This document shows, piece by piece, positions 42,007-49,670 of a stretch of 64,000 bases of DNA. This DNA comes from Streptomyces pyxinae (GTDB taxonomy: Bacteria > Actinomycetota > Actinomycetes > Streptomycetales > Streptomycetaceae): the NCBI RefSeq assembly GCF_024756275.1, contig NZ_JANUGQ010000016.1, positions 1 to 64,000 of the forward strand. Direction: 5' to 3'. The translations under genes and the position numbers were made by a program. The notes beneath the pieces are model-generated. The model was not told the origin of the DNA. It saw only the letters and a list, made by a program, of their open reading frames with translations, and searched no databases. Position 1 is the first letter of the stretch. Every line of letters starts with the position of its first letter.

Positions 42007-42522
42007 ATGCCGTCGAACGTGCCCAGCTTCGCTGAGCTGCTCGGCCGGTGCGAGCGGTCAGCCGTTCACCTGGAACTGCGCGACTCCTATGCCCCGACGG
42101 ACCGGTTCGAGGCGTGGAAGCGGGGCGAGCGGATCGATTGGGAGGACCGCGCGTCCTGGTGGCATCCCTACGATCAGCTGATCACGGACACCGTGACCCG
42201 GGGGGTGTCGATCCGCCGGGCCCGGGTGGTCTCCGAGCCCGTGTCGGACTACATCCGATGGGAGCACTACGTCACCCGCGCCAATGTCACGGCGGGTGAG
42301 GAAGTGCGGTGGTTGCCACGGCGACGGGCCACGAGTATCGCCCTGCCGGGCAATGACTTCTGGCTCTTCGACGGCACCCTGCTCCGGGTGCACCACTTCT
42401 CCGGTGATGGAGCGGTGGTGGAGGACGAGATCACGACGGACCCGGAAGCCGTGAAGCTGTGCGGTGCCGCCTTCGAGGCGGTCTGGGAACGAGCGACCCC
42501 GCACCACCTGTACGGGATCTGA
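42007..42522 (+). CDS. DUF6879-family protein (copy 1)
   Basis: 171 aa from ATG 42007, with GGGAGG 8 nt upstream (GTG 42004 is the alternative). DUF6879 features: SFAELLGRCERSAVHLELRDSY, VSIRRARVVSEPVSDYIRWEH, NVTAGEEVRWLPRRRA, LPGNDFWLFDGTLLRVHHF and a C-terminal AAFEAVWERATPHHLY. These proteins are commonly encoded beside XRE regulators in Streptomyces; the biochemical role is unknown. A truncated XRE reading frame follows directly in the same frame. Left-most member of three DUF6879 genes within 4.3 kb. Confidence 0.85.
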   Translation: MPSNVPSFAELLGRCERSAVHLELRDSYAPTDRFEAWKRGERIDWEDRASWWHPYDQLITDTVTRGVSIRRARVVSEPVSDYIRWEHYVTRANVTAGEEVRWLPRRRATSIALPGNDFWLFDGTLLRVHHFSGDGAVVEDEITTDPEAVKLCGAAFEAVWERATPHHLYGI

Positions 42523-42537
42523 CGCAAGCGGGCTCCA

Positions 42538-42711
42538 TGGCCCCCGCACCCCTCCTCACTCATCCAGAAGGCCCGCGAAGAACTGGCCGGCCGTCTGCGT
42601 GAGATCCGGAAGGAGGCGGGGATCGGCGGGCGGGGCCTATCGCGACGGGCACTCCAGTTCCGGTGTGGTCCGGTTCGGGGAGCAGCACACGAGAGCCAGG
42701 GACAGGAATGA
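42538..42711 (+). pseudogene. truncated XRE regulator remnant
   Basis: Directly after the DUF6879 stop and in its frame, the translation reads SLIQKAREELAGRLREIRKE then AGIGGRGLSRR. This is the N-terminal signature of Streptomyces XRE/DUF5753 regulators (AREALGxRLREIRKDAGL-type). Similarity stops after about the second HTH helix and the frame ends at 42711. The rest of the gene is missing; the sequence there is occupied by the 3' end of the convergent gene at 42637-43104. No start codon is needed for this reading, so it is a decayed gene. Confidence 0.65.
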
Positions 42712-43104
42712 GGGACGTTCCAGGTAGAAGCCGTGTGACACGTCCCCGCCCCGACCGAGCCGTTCGGTGGCGGATTCGACCAGTATGGCCAGCCATGTGC
42801 TGTCACGGTCCGACTCGGAGGCGAATCGTGTCGCGTGCCCGGTGAGCTGTTCGCCGAGCCACTCCGCCGCTTCCTTCGCCTCCTCCCAGGTGCCGCGTAC
42901 CAGCTTCCCGGGCTTGATCAGCCAGTACGCCGTTTCCAGCGGAGGAAGGTCCACGAGTGGGAACTCCGCCTTCACTTCCTTGTACCGCTGGATCAGCTCC
43001 GGTCTGCCGTCGGCCGGTGGAGGGTCCGGATGGGGAGGCCGCCGCAGGGCCTCGTCATCGAACCGCTGCTTGGGGCCGGTCCACAGATACCCATGGTGGT
43101 GCAA
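42637..43104 (-). CDS. hypothetical protein of the accessory islet
   Basis: 155 aa from TTG 43104, with AAGGGG upstream. Reads as a soluble protein: LHHHGYLWTGPKQRFDDEAL at the start, then ELIQRYKEVKAEFPLVDLPPLETAYWLIKPGKLVRGTWEEAKEAAEWLGEQL, ILVESATERLGRGGDVSHGFYLERPSFLSLALVCCSPN. No family named with confidence; no catalytic motif evident. Last gene of the minus-strand block that follows the intact XRE module. Its 3' end overlaps the XRE remnant on the other strand, which suggests the junction formed by deletion. Confidence 0.65.
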   Translation of the reverse strand: MHHHGYLWTGPKQRFDDEALRRPPHPDPPPADGRPELIQRYKEVKAEFPLVDLPPLETAYWLIKPGKLVRGTWEEAKEAAEWLGEQLTGHATRFASESDRDSTWLAILVESATERLGRGGDVSHGFYLERPSFLSLALVCCSPNRTTPELECPSR

Positions 43105-43194
43105 CTGTCGTTCCCCTTCGGGGGAGGGCGGGGTGAATGGGATCCGGCCGGTCCCTGCCTGGGGAGGGGGCGAGGAGCGGCCGGAGGCGGAGGG

Positions 43195-43419
43195 TCAGGC
43201 GGACAGCCCGAACCGCGCCGGGTCGATACCGGCCGCGTCCAGCTCGGCCGTGGTGAAGCGCAGCGGCTCCTTGTCGGGCCGCTTGCTGTCACCGAGGGCC
43301 CAGGCATCGTCTCCGATCCGGGCCAGGGTCACGCATCCCTCGGTGCAGGGGCCGCCGCACGCCTTCACGAACGACGCCCCGTCGATTTCGAGTGTGTACA
43401 GCTCACTTCCGTCCAGCAT
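43195..43419 (-). CDS. DUF397-like small protein
   Basis: 74 aa from ATG 43419, with AGGAAGG 9 nt upstream. Sequence pattern CxxxCTEGCVTLARIGDDAWALGDSKRPDKEPLRFTTAELDA matches the spirit of DUF397 (G-x-C-V-E-V ... V-R-D-S-K-D-P-D-G-P-x-L-R-F-S/T-x-x-E). It lacks the usual WRKSSYS N-terminus and adds two Cys. DUF397 proteins are typical partners of XRE/DUF5753 regulators, and an intact one lies 250 bp upstream on the same strand. The assignment is by motif only. Confidence 0.6.
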   Translation of the reverse strand: MLDGSELYTLEIDGASFVKACGGPCTEGCVTLARIGDDAWALGDSKRPDKEPLRFTTAELDAAGIDPARFGLSA

Positions 43420-43669
43420 CACTGCACCTTCCTGCTCATTTGGTCGCGGCCATGACCGACCGCGGCTGCCCATGGAGGGGCGGGAATTCAAAGGGCCGAG
43501 CCGCGCCTCGACCAGCCGGAGCGCTTGCCGTGATCCGAGCGCCGGAAGTGCGTGCACGATGGCCACTCGAACGTGGCCGAAGACGGAAGGCCCTGCCCAG
43601 CTCATGACTCGTCCATGATTCACCAGCCGAAGGGTTTCGCCCAGCGTTATTCCCGTTCCGGACTGAAGA

Positions 43670-44500
43670 TCATCGATACCCCTCGGCCCATTTCCGAAGC
43701 AGAATCCTTGCCTCTTCGTCGAGCCGGGCTTGACTTTCGAACAGCGAGAAAATCGACAAGTGTTCGGAAATATCGCGGGAATCACGGAAGGCCAGGCGGC
43801 CCGTGAAGCTTTCGACCGTGACAAGGCGTTCGTCGTAGATCGTGAATGTGTTCATGGGGCCACGGGGCGTGACTGTGCCGGCCGGAATGACGCCGACGCG
43901 GAGGTTCGGCAGACGGGACAGCGATATGACGCGGTCGATCTGTACGGCCATGGCTGCGGGAGGAATGACGGCCCACCTTGCGGCCTGTTCGGTGAGGAGG
44001 AAAGTAAAATTCTTGGACGTGTCGTAGAGAATCGCCTGGCGTTCCAGTTTTCGGGCGATCGTCTTGGAGGGATCGCCCGGTGTGTGAGTCAGGCTGGCGC
44101 GGATGAAGTCTGGGGTCGCAAGCAGGCCTGTGATCATCGCGGGGAGGAAGTACCGAAGCTCGCTTGCCTCGGATTCCAACGACGCCAATTCTGTCTGCCG
44201 CTTTTCCGCGCCGCGCCGCCACGATGAGCGCTTGCCCTGCCACTCGGTATTTGCCATACCTGCGAGGGTCGTCATCTCCGCGACTACTTCAGGTGGTGCA
44301 TTCAGCGCTTTAAGGATGCGCTCAACATCTACGAGATTCGGCGTCTTCTTGCCTGTCTCGAACTTACTGATCTGGCTTTGAGACATGCTGCAACGCTGAG
44401 CGAGCCGATCTCCTGTGAGGCCGGCTCGCCTGCGTAGCTCACGGAGCTTTTCTGCCAGGTTGAGCCTGGACTGATCCAGCTGTTCGGGCTCGAATGTCAC
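43670..44500 (-). CDS. XRE-family regulator with DUF5753 domain (intact)
   Basis: 276 aa from GTG 44500, overlapping the DUF6879 stop by 4 bases (GTGA). HTH_XRE at about 15-70: LAEKLRELRRRAGLTGDRLAQRCSMSQSQISKFETGKKTPNLVDVERIL. The DUF5753 domain runs from about 105 to 270, with LRYFLPAMITGLLATPDFIRA, ERQAILYDTSKNFTFLLTEQAARW, NLRVGVIPAGTVTPRGPMNTFTIYD and VTVESFTGRLAF. WhiJ-like architecture, associated in Streptomyces with development and antibiotic control. GC is clearly lower than in flanking genes. Only complete XRE gene of the three modules here. Confidence 0.92.
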   Translation of the reverse strand: MTFEPEQLDQSRLNLAEKLRELRRRAGLTGDRLAQRCSMSQSQISKFETGKKTPNLVDVERILKALNAPPEVVAEMTTLAGMANTEWQGKRSSWRRGAEKRQTELASLESEASELRYFLPAMITGLLATPDFIRASLTHTPGDPSKTIARKLERQAILYDTSKNFTFLLTEQAARWAVIPPAAMAVQIDRVISLSRLPNLRVGVIPAGTVTPRGPMNTFTIYDERLVTVESFTGRLAFRDSRDISEHLSIFSLFESQARLDEEARILLRKWAEGYR

Positions 44501-45018
44501 CCGGGTTCTTTCACGTACTCGGTAAACGGTACGGAGTGGGTCAGGGCAATGTTCTGCCACTCCAGGTACGGTGTGATATCGCCCGTGAACAGCTCCCGAT
44601 TGATCTGTGTGCCGTCCGGTCGAAAATTCAAGTGAACGATTCGTGACTCATCGAACATCCACCAGTCGGTGCTCGACAGTGGGAGTCCGTAATCTTTCTG
44701 CGTCACATCCAGGATGCGGATTTCCTCCCCGGCGTCGATATTTCCCGGAATTCCCCAGGTGAACTGGTACCGCTGGTAGTCCGTCAGTGGCCGGCGGACG
44801 ACCCGTACGCGGCCGATGGTCCGCCCCGAAGTCACGAAACCGTGTACGCGCTCGTGCCACCCGGTGTTGTGGTCAACGGGCTTCGGCTCGCCTCGAAGGA
44901 AACGAGCGACGTTCGCGGCCTCCTTGGGCATGGTGTAGGTGGGTTGGGCCTCGAAGCGCCACGCCGTACGCTCATACGCGTCGAACGTCCTTTGCCATTC
45001 GTCACCATCCAAGAGCAT
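44497..45018 (-). CDS. DUF6879-family protein (copy 2, intact module)
   Basis: 173 aa. Same subfamily as copy 3: MLLDGDEWQRTFDAYERTAWRFEAQPTYTMPKEAANVARFLRGE, VRVVRRPLTDYQRYQFTW, GIPGNIDAGEEIRILDVT, WWMFDESRIVHLNFRPDGTQINREL. Middle gene of the module small protein / DUF6879 / XRE: its start overlaps the upstream gene by 17 bp and its stop overlaps the XRE start by 4 bp, so all three are probably made together. Function unknown; a role as partner or ligand of the XRE protein is inferred from this coupling. Confidence 0.87.
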   Translation of the reverse strand: MLLDGDEWQRTFDAYERTAWRFEAQPTYTMPKEAANVARFLRGEPKPVDHNTGWHERVHGFVTSGRTIGRVRVVRRPLTDYQRYQFTWGIPGNIDAGEEIRILDVTQKDYGLPLSSTDWWMFDESRIVHLNFRPDGTQINRELFTGDITPYLEWQNIALTHSVPFTEYVKEPG

Positions 45019-45211
45019 GTACGGCCTCCCTGAGTACCGCTTCCGGGATCTCCACCAGAGCTTCGCCTTCCGGCGGCTGGAAGGCGCGGGAGATGGTCCC
45101 CTGGACCGCGATCGACCCCCTGGCCGTGCGGTAGACGTTCGGACAGTCGTCGTCGTCGCATTCGGGTCCGTTGAAGCTGCCCGTCAGTCGCGTCAGTTCG
45201 CTGCGCGCCAT
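45002..45211 (-). CDS. small cysteine-containing module protein (copy A)
   Basis: 69 aa. MARSELTRLTGSFNG then PECDDDDCPNVYRTARGSIAVQGTI and a C-terminal GEALVEIPEAVLREAVHALGW. The Cys pair in an acidic stretch (C-x4-C-P-N-V-Y) and the AVQG and IPEAVLREA blocks are shared with the protein at 46245. First gene of the intact module. The acidic Cys pair might bind metal; no family name is known to me. Confidence 0.75.
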   Translation of the reverse strand: MARSELTRLTGSFNGPECDDDDCPNVYRTARGSIAVQGTISRAFQPPEGEALVEIPEAVLREAVHALGW

Positions 45212-45366
45212 GGCACCCCTCTCACCCGGCCCCGGTCGGAGCCCCTGACCGACGACGCTACGGAGCGCGTCGCCCCTCGTCCACGCCGACTCCGGAATAT
45301 TCCCGACCCGGCATAAACGGACTTGACGCCTGCCAACGGCCGGGCATGGGCGGGCCGTTCACACCC

Positions 45367-45671
45367 AGGTCAGGGCCGCCAGGGCACGCGGTGTTCGGCC
45401 AGGTGGGCGAGGACGGTGTGGTTGGCCTCCCAGCCGTCCGGGAACTTGACCGTGACGCCGAGCTGGACCGGCTCGGTGGAGGGGTGTTCGTCCAGCAGCT
45501 CGGCGACACCCGCCCGGCAGACCACGACGCAGGCGTGCCGGTGGCGGGAGGCCAGCACGCAGAGGCGGCCGGTCTCCAGGTGGAAGGCGGAGCGTCGTAC
45601 TCCTGCCCCTGGAGCCGGTTGGCGGTGTCCACGGTCACCCCGGAGACACCCGACTCGGTCAGTACGGCGTA
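45367..45671. repeat. duplicated 3' end of the helicase gene
   Basis: Bases 45367-45590 match 46691-46914 with one mismatch seen. The copy then lacks 40 bp net, and 45594-45651 matches 46958-47015 with one mismatch, fading out by about 45671. Direct orientation. The two copies flank the truncated DUF6879 module (45672-46690). Confidence 0.92.
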
Positions 45672-45744
45672 CCCAGCGGAGACCCCGAAGGGCCTCCGCC
45701 AGGTCTCTCCGTTCCCGCGCTTGCGTTTCAGGTTCGATAGGCAC
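45370..45744 (-). pseudogene. chimeric ORF: XRE N-terminus fused to duplicated helicase tail
   Basis: 124 codons. Residues 1-23 (MPIEPETQARERRDLAEALR onward) align with the start of the intact XRE protein (FEPEQLDQSRLNLAEKLREL). From about residue 25 the frame enters the duplicated helicase sequence, first out of frame, then, after the 40-bp deletion, in frame with SAFHLETGRLCVLASRHRHA to the helicase C-terminus. The result lacks the XRE recognition helix and all ATPase motifs except motif VI. It is the third gene of module B and overlaps the DUF6879 stop by 17 bp, so it may still be translated. Confidence 0.8.
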
Positions 45745-46264
45745 TGAATGGTACGGCGCTTTCCAGGGCGAGATCCCGCCATGCGAGATACTTGCCGATA
45801 TCCGGGTCTTCGACCAGTTCCCGATTGATCTGTGTCCCGTCGGGACGGTAGTTGAGGTGTACGACCGTCGACTCGTCGAACATCCAGAAGTCCTGTTCCG
45901 GAAGTCCCGGGCTCGTCCGGTCGGTCACATCAACTAGGTGATAGTCCTCCCCGGCTGCGACGTTCCCAGGGATGCACCACTCGAACAGGTAACGGCTGTA
46001 CGGGGTGAGCGGTCGGCGCACGATCTTGGCTCGCGTCATCGTCCGCCCCGCCGCCGCGTGGTCCTTGATCAGCTGGTGCCAGGAGGCGTTGAACTCCTTC
46101 GGCCTCTCGGCTCCCGAGAGGAAGTCGCGGACCGTTTCGGCCTCCGCGGGCATGGTGTACGTCTGGTGCACCTCAAGCCGGAACGCGGACCGCTCGAAGT
46201 CGCGGAAGTACGCCTGCCACTCGTCGCCGTCGAGCAGTACGGGGCTAGAGCCATCCACGGGCAC
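45728..46264 (-). CDS. DUF6879-family protein (copy 3, disrupted module)
   Basis: 178 aa. VLLDGDEWQAYFRDFERSAFRLEVHQTYTMPAEAETVRDFLSG, KIVRRPLTPYSRYLFEWCIPGNVAAGEDYHLVDVTD, FWMFDESTVVHLNYRPDGTQINREL: clearly paralogous to copy 2, roughly half the residues identical by eye. Overlaps the upstream small Cys gene by 20 bp. Downstream, the expected XRE gene is cut after about 23 codons. GC is closer to the chromosome average than in module A. Confidence 0.87.
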   Translation of the reverse strand: MPVDGSSPVLLDGDEWQAYFRDFERSAFRLEVHQTYTMPAEAETVRDFLSGAERPKEFNASWHQLIKDHAAAGRTMTRAKIVRRPLTPYSRYLFEWCIPGNVAAGEDYHLVDVTDRTSPGLPEQDFWMFDESTVVHLNYRPDGTQINRELVEDPDIGKYLAWRDLALESAVPFSAYRT

Positions 46265-46463
46265 GGGCCGCCTCCTTCAGGACCTCTTCGGGGATCATCA
46301 CGACGGACTCACCCTCCGGTGTCCGGTGGGCCACGTCGTAGCCCTGCACCGCCAGCATGGCCGGGTCCGGCATCTCGTACACGGTCGGACAGTCGCCGTT
46401 CTGGCACTTGTCGTCGTCCCCGCTGCCGCACGGTCCGCCGGCGATCGCGTGTAACTCTTCCAC
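46245..46463 (-). CDS. small cysteine-containing module protein (copy B)
   Basis: 72 aa. MEELHAIAGGPCGSGDDDKC then QNGDCPTVYEMPDPAMLAVQGYDVAHRTPEGESVVMIPEEVLKEAARARGW. Four Cys-containing positions in the N-terminal acidic part, then CPTVY, AVQG and IPEEVLKEA blocks shared with copy A. First gene of module B. GGAAGGGGCC lies upstream of ATG 46463. Confidence 0.77.
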   Translation of the reverse strand: MEELHAIAGGPCGSGDDDKCQNGDCPTVYEMPDPAMLAVQGYDVAHRTPEGESVVMIPEEVLKEAARARGWL

Positions 46464-46693
46464 TGAGGGCCCCTTCCGGTCCTGGTGTGGTCAGCACGCT
46501 ACGGACGGTGACACCTCCACCACAAGGGAGGCGAGCCGCTAGTCACGTACTCGCATAAGCCCGGGCCCGTCAGGCAGGAGGGGATGGCGGTCGACCAGCG
46601 CCGACAGAGCGTGGGCGCCTGGCCGCCGCATGACCGGCGGCGTGGACCGCGCTGCTGTGCGATCGCGTTTTCGGAGGCATCCGGCTCCGTAGG

Positions 46694-48061
46694 TCAGGGC
46701 CGCCAGGGCACGCGGTGTTCGGCCAGGTGGGCGAGGACGGTGTGATTGGCCTCCCAGCCGTCCGGGAACTTGACCGTGACGCCGAGCTGGACCGGCTCGG
46801 TGGAGGGGTGTTCGTCCAGCAGCTCGGCGACACCCGCCCGGCAGACCACGACGCAGGCGTGCCGGTGGCGGGAGGCCAGCACGCAGAGGCGGCCGGTCTC
46901 CAGGTGGAAGGCGGTGGCGTCCGGGCGGCCGGAGAGGGGGTGGAGCACCACGGTGACGTCGTACTCCCGCCCCTGGAGCCGGTTGGCGGTGTCCACGGTC
47001 ACCCCGGAGACACCCAGCTCGGCCAGTGCGGCGCGCACGGCGGCGGCCTGGTCGCGGTGGGCGGTGCCGACGGCGATCCGGCCGGGTGTCAGCGGTACGG
47101 GACCGGGCTCGCGCTCCGAGACCGCCGCGCCGCCCCGGTCCAGCAGCCGGCGCACCACCAGGGCCACCGCCCGTACCGCCTCGGGGTCGGTGCGCGGGGT
47201 GCGGCGGGCGGGCAGCTCCAGCAGGCCCCAGCCCGACTCGGCCGCCTCGTCCAGCACCCGGTCGGGCCCGGAGCCGTCGGAGGGCACCCCGAAGGAGAGC
47301 CGCCGGTCGCCGGCCCCGGTCCCGCTGCGGAACGGGGTGTACGGGTAGAAGGCGCCCGACACCAGCGGCGCGGCCGAGGCGGGCAGCCGCCAGGAGACCG
47401 GCAGCCGGTGCTGCGGCAGCTCCGGATTGTGCGCCAGCAGGGTGGAGACGGCGCTCGCCGAGGGGTCGTACGACAGCCCGGCCCACTGGTCGGCGCCGAC
47501 CACCGAGAACGGGTCCAGCTGGCCCGGGTCACCGACGAAGAGCGCCCGCTCGAAGAGGCCGGCCACCGCCAGCAGCGCGTCCGAGCGCATCTGGTACGCC
47601 TCGTCCACGATGGCGTGCTCCCACGGATCCACGTTCCTGACGTGCGCCCACTTGGCGGCCGTGGAGATCACCACCGGCAGTCCGGCCAGGTCACCGGCCT
47701 TGGCCGACTTCCGCACCTGCTCCAGCTCGTTGAGCGCCGGGTCGTAGGGGTCGGCGTCGCTGCTGTGCAGCCGGCCCACCGGAAGCTCCGGCTGCTTCTC
47801 CGCGAGCCGCAGCACCAGGTCGTCCACCTGGGCGTTGGTCTGGGCGACCACCATCAGCGACCGGCCGGCCGCCGCCAGCTCCAAGGCGGCCCGCACCACC
47901 AGGGTGGACTTGCCGGCCCCCGGCGGGGAGTCCACCACCACGCCCCGGGCCTCGCCGCGCAGGGTGTCGGCGAGGATCGCCCCGGTCGCCCGGGCCGCCG
48001 CCGCGCCGGGGTCGAACGGCTCACCCCCGGTACGGCGGCCGGGGTCGGACATCAGGGTCAC
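46694..48061 (-). CDS. SF1 (Upf1/Dna2-like) helicase
   Basis: 455 aa from GTG 48061, with CGGAGGA 7 nt upstream. Helicase motifs in order: I SPPGAGKSTLVV (about 45), Ia VVAQTNAQVDDLV, II AIVDEAYQM (D-E-A variant), III ALFVGDPGQLDPF, IV RIAVGTAHRDQAAAV, V VDTANRLQGREYDVTVV, VI LCVLASRHRHACVVV. The GDPxQL and QGREYD motifs place it with SF1B Upf1/Dna2-type enzymes. No accessory domains, so it is small for the group. Last gene of a three-gene operon with the Fe-S nuclease. Its 3' 330 bp were copied to 45367. Confidence 0.87.
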   Translation of the reverse strand: MTLMSDPGRRTGGEPFDPGAAAARATGAILADTLRGEARGVVVDSPPGAGKSTLVVRAALELAAAGRSLMVVAQTNAQVDDLVLRLAEKQPELPVGRLHSSDADPYDPALNELEQVRKSAKAGDLAGLPVVISTAAKWAHVRNVDPWEHAIVDEAYQMRSDALLAVAGLFERALFVGDPGQLDPFSVVGADQWAGLSYDPSASAVSTLLAHNPELPQHRLPVSWRLPASAAPLVSGAFYPYTPFRSGTGAGDRRLSFGVPSDGSGPDRVLDEAAESGWGLLELPARRTPRTDPEAVRAVALVVRRLLDRGGAAVSEREPGPVPLTPGRIAVGTAHRDQAAAVRAALAELGVSGVTVDTANRLQGREYDVTVVLHPLSGRPDATAFHLETGRLCVLASRHRHACVVVCRAGVAELLDEHPSTEPVQLGVTVKFPDGWEANHTVLAHLAEHRVPWRP

Positions 48062-48083
48062 GGCAGGTCCTCCGGGGTGACGG

Positions 48084-49670
48084 TCACAGCAGATCCTCGG
48101 GGGTCACGGGGTCGGGGCTCTCGGGGTCGGTGCGCGGCGGGCCGCCATGGGTCCAGGGGGTGTCCTCGGGCTCCGGCAGCCCGGCACCGGTCCGCTGCTC
48201 GTGCTCGAAGAGCGTCCAGGTGATCAGGTCGCCCTTCTCCGGCACCGAGCCCTCGGCCGGCTCCCTGGCCCGGCCCATCCGGTCCAGCAGCCGCAGCACC
48301 GCCGAGCCGTCCTCCTCGTACCGGACGAACTCGGCGCTCTGCGGCTTGCCGTCCAGCGAGCGGAAGACCTTCACCCGCTCGGCCAGGTGCGGGGTGTCGT
48401 CGGTCCGGACGGTGAGCAGCGGCCGGGGCGACGGGCGCTTGGACTCGGTCCAGGCCATGGTCACCTCCACCACCTGGGCCGCGAACGCCTCGCCCGCCAG
48501 CCGCCGCCCGGCCATCACCAGCGGATCGTCCAGCGCCTCCTGGGCCTCCAGCTGGGCCTGGGCGGACTCCCGGGCGGCCAGCTTCCGGGCGGCCGTCACC
48601 GCGTCGTCCCGGCGGGGCTGCGGCGGCTCGCCGGCCGCCACCCGGTCCCGGTGGCCGGTGAACGACCAGCGGTCCCGGGTCCACCGCTCGGCCACCCTGG
48701 CCCCCGGCGCCAGCTCCCGGAGCAGCCCGACGGTCCGCCACACCGCGTCCCAGGTGGGGCGCAGCTGGGAGAGGAGCAACCGCCGGACGGCCTCCTCGGC
48801 CCCGTGCAGCTCGCCGAGGAGCCGGTCGGCCGCCTCGCCGTCCGCCGCCTCGGCCAGCAGCTGCCGGGCCCGGTCGTACCGCTCCACCGCCGGGGCCAGC
48901 AGCTTGTTGTCGAAGGCCGGGTCGGTGGCCGGTCCGGCGGGCGGGCACCGCAACTGGCCCTCGTCGTCCCGGTCCAGCTCGGCCCGGAGCGCCGCCGCCG
49001 CGCCGGTCTCGCCGGCCGGCGCGTCCACCCAGGCGAGCAGGGCGCCCAAGTGCTGGTCCTCCAGCGAGGACTGGCCGGTCGCCCAGTGCCGGCCCAGCAG
49101 CTCGGTGGCGGTCAGCAGCAGCGCCGAGCCGGGCACCCGGCCGCGCTCCCCGTAGTGGGTCAGCCACCGGCCCAGCAGCGGCACCCGGGGCGGCGCCGGG
49201 AACGGGGTCTCCGGGTCCTGCTCGGCGGTGCGCCGGAACCGCATGGACCGCCCGAGCAGCCGTACGTACTCCGCCCCGGCCCGGCTCGGCACGATCAGCT
49301 GCGGCGCGTCGGCGCACAGCTCGACCTCCACCTTCACCTTCTTGCCGGTCTCCGGGTCGGTCGCGCTCTGCTCGGCCGGCTCGACCTCGGAGACGTACCC
49401 CTCCAGATACGGCAGCACCGCGTCGGCCAGCTCCGCCAGGAAACCGAACCGCAGCTCGCGGTCGCGCGGCTGCGGTACGGCCAGCAGCCGGGGGCGCTCC
49501 GGGTCGGTGCCGACCAGCGCCCCCAGCGGCGCACCCGCCTCGCCCGCCGTGGTGAGCGGTACGAGGACCAGCGGGCGGTCGGAGAGATGGCGGTGGCGGA
49601 CGGTCGCCAGCGGCTGGGCATGGCCGGACTCGACCGCCTCCAGTCGGGCCAGGGTCCCGATCAGAGACAT
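48084..49670 (-). CDS. unknown protein between nuclease and helicase
   Basis: 528 aa, soluble. Not recognised. The N-terminal third is strand-rich (MSLIGTLARLEAVESGHAQP, PLVLVPLTTAGEAGAPLGALVG, FLAELADAVLPYLEGYV). A long helical middle (about 250-340: ERYDRARQLLAEAADGEAAD, EEAVRRLLLSQLRPTWDAVWRTVGLL) may be a coiled coil. The C-terminal part has strands with EVTMAWTESKRPSPRPLLTVRTDDTPHLAERVKVFRSLDG, LRLLDRMGRAREP, LITWTLFEHEQRTG. Overlaps the nuclease stop by 10 bp and ends 22 bp before the helicase start, so it is probably a scaffold or specificity subunit of one complex; that role is inferred. Confidence 0.8.
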   Translation of the reverse strand: MSLIGTLARLEAVESGHAQPLATVRHRHLSDRPLVLVPLTTAGEAGAPLGALVGTDPERPRLLAVPQPRDRELRFGFLAELADAVLPYLEGYVSEVEPAEQSATDPETGKKVKVEVELCADAPQLIVPSRAGAEYVRLLGRSMRFRRTAEQDPETPFPAPPRVPLLGRWLTHYGERGRVPGSALLLTATELLGRHWATGQSSLEDQHLGALLAWVDAPAGETGAAAALRAELDRDDEGQLRCPPAGPATDPAFDNKLLAPAVERYDRARQLLAEAADGEAADRLLGELHGAEEAVRRLLLSQLRPTWDAVWRTVGLLRELAPGARVAERWTRDRWSFTGHRDRVAAGEPPQPRRDDAVTAARKLAARESAQAQLEAQEALDDPLVMAGRRLAGEAFAAQVVEVTMAWTESKRPSPRPLLTVRTDDTPHLAERVKVFRSLDGKPQSAEFVRYEEDGSAVLRLLDRMGRAREPAEGSVPEKGDLITWTLFEHEQRTGAGLPEPEDTPWTHGGPPRTDPESPDPVTPEDLL

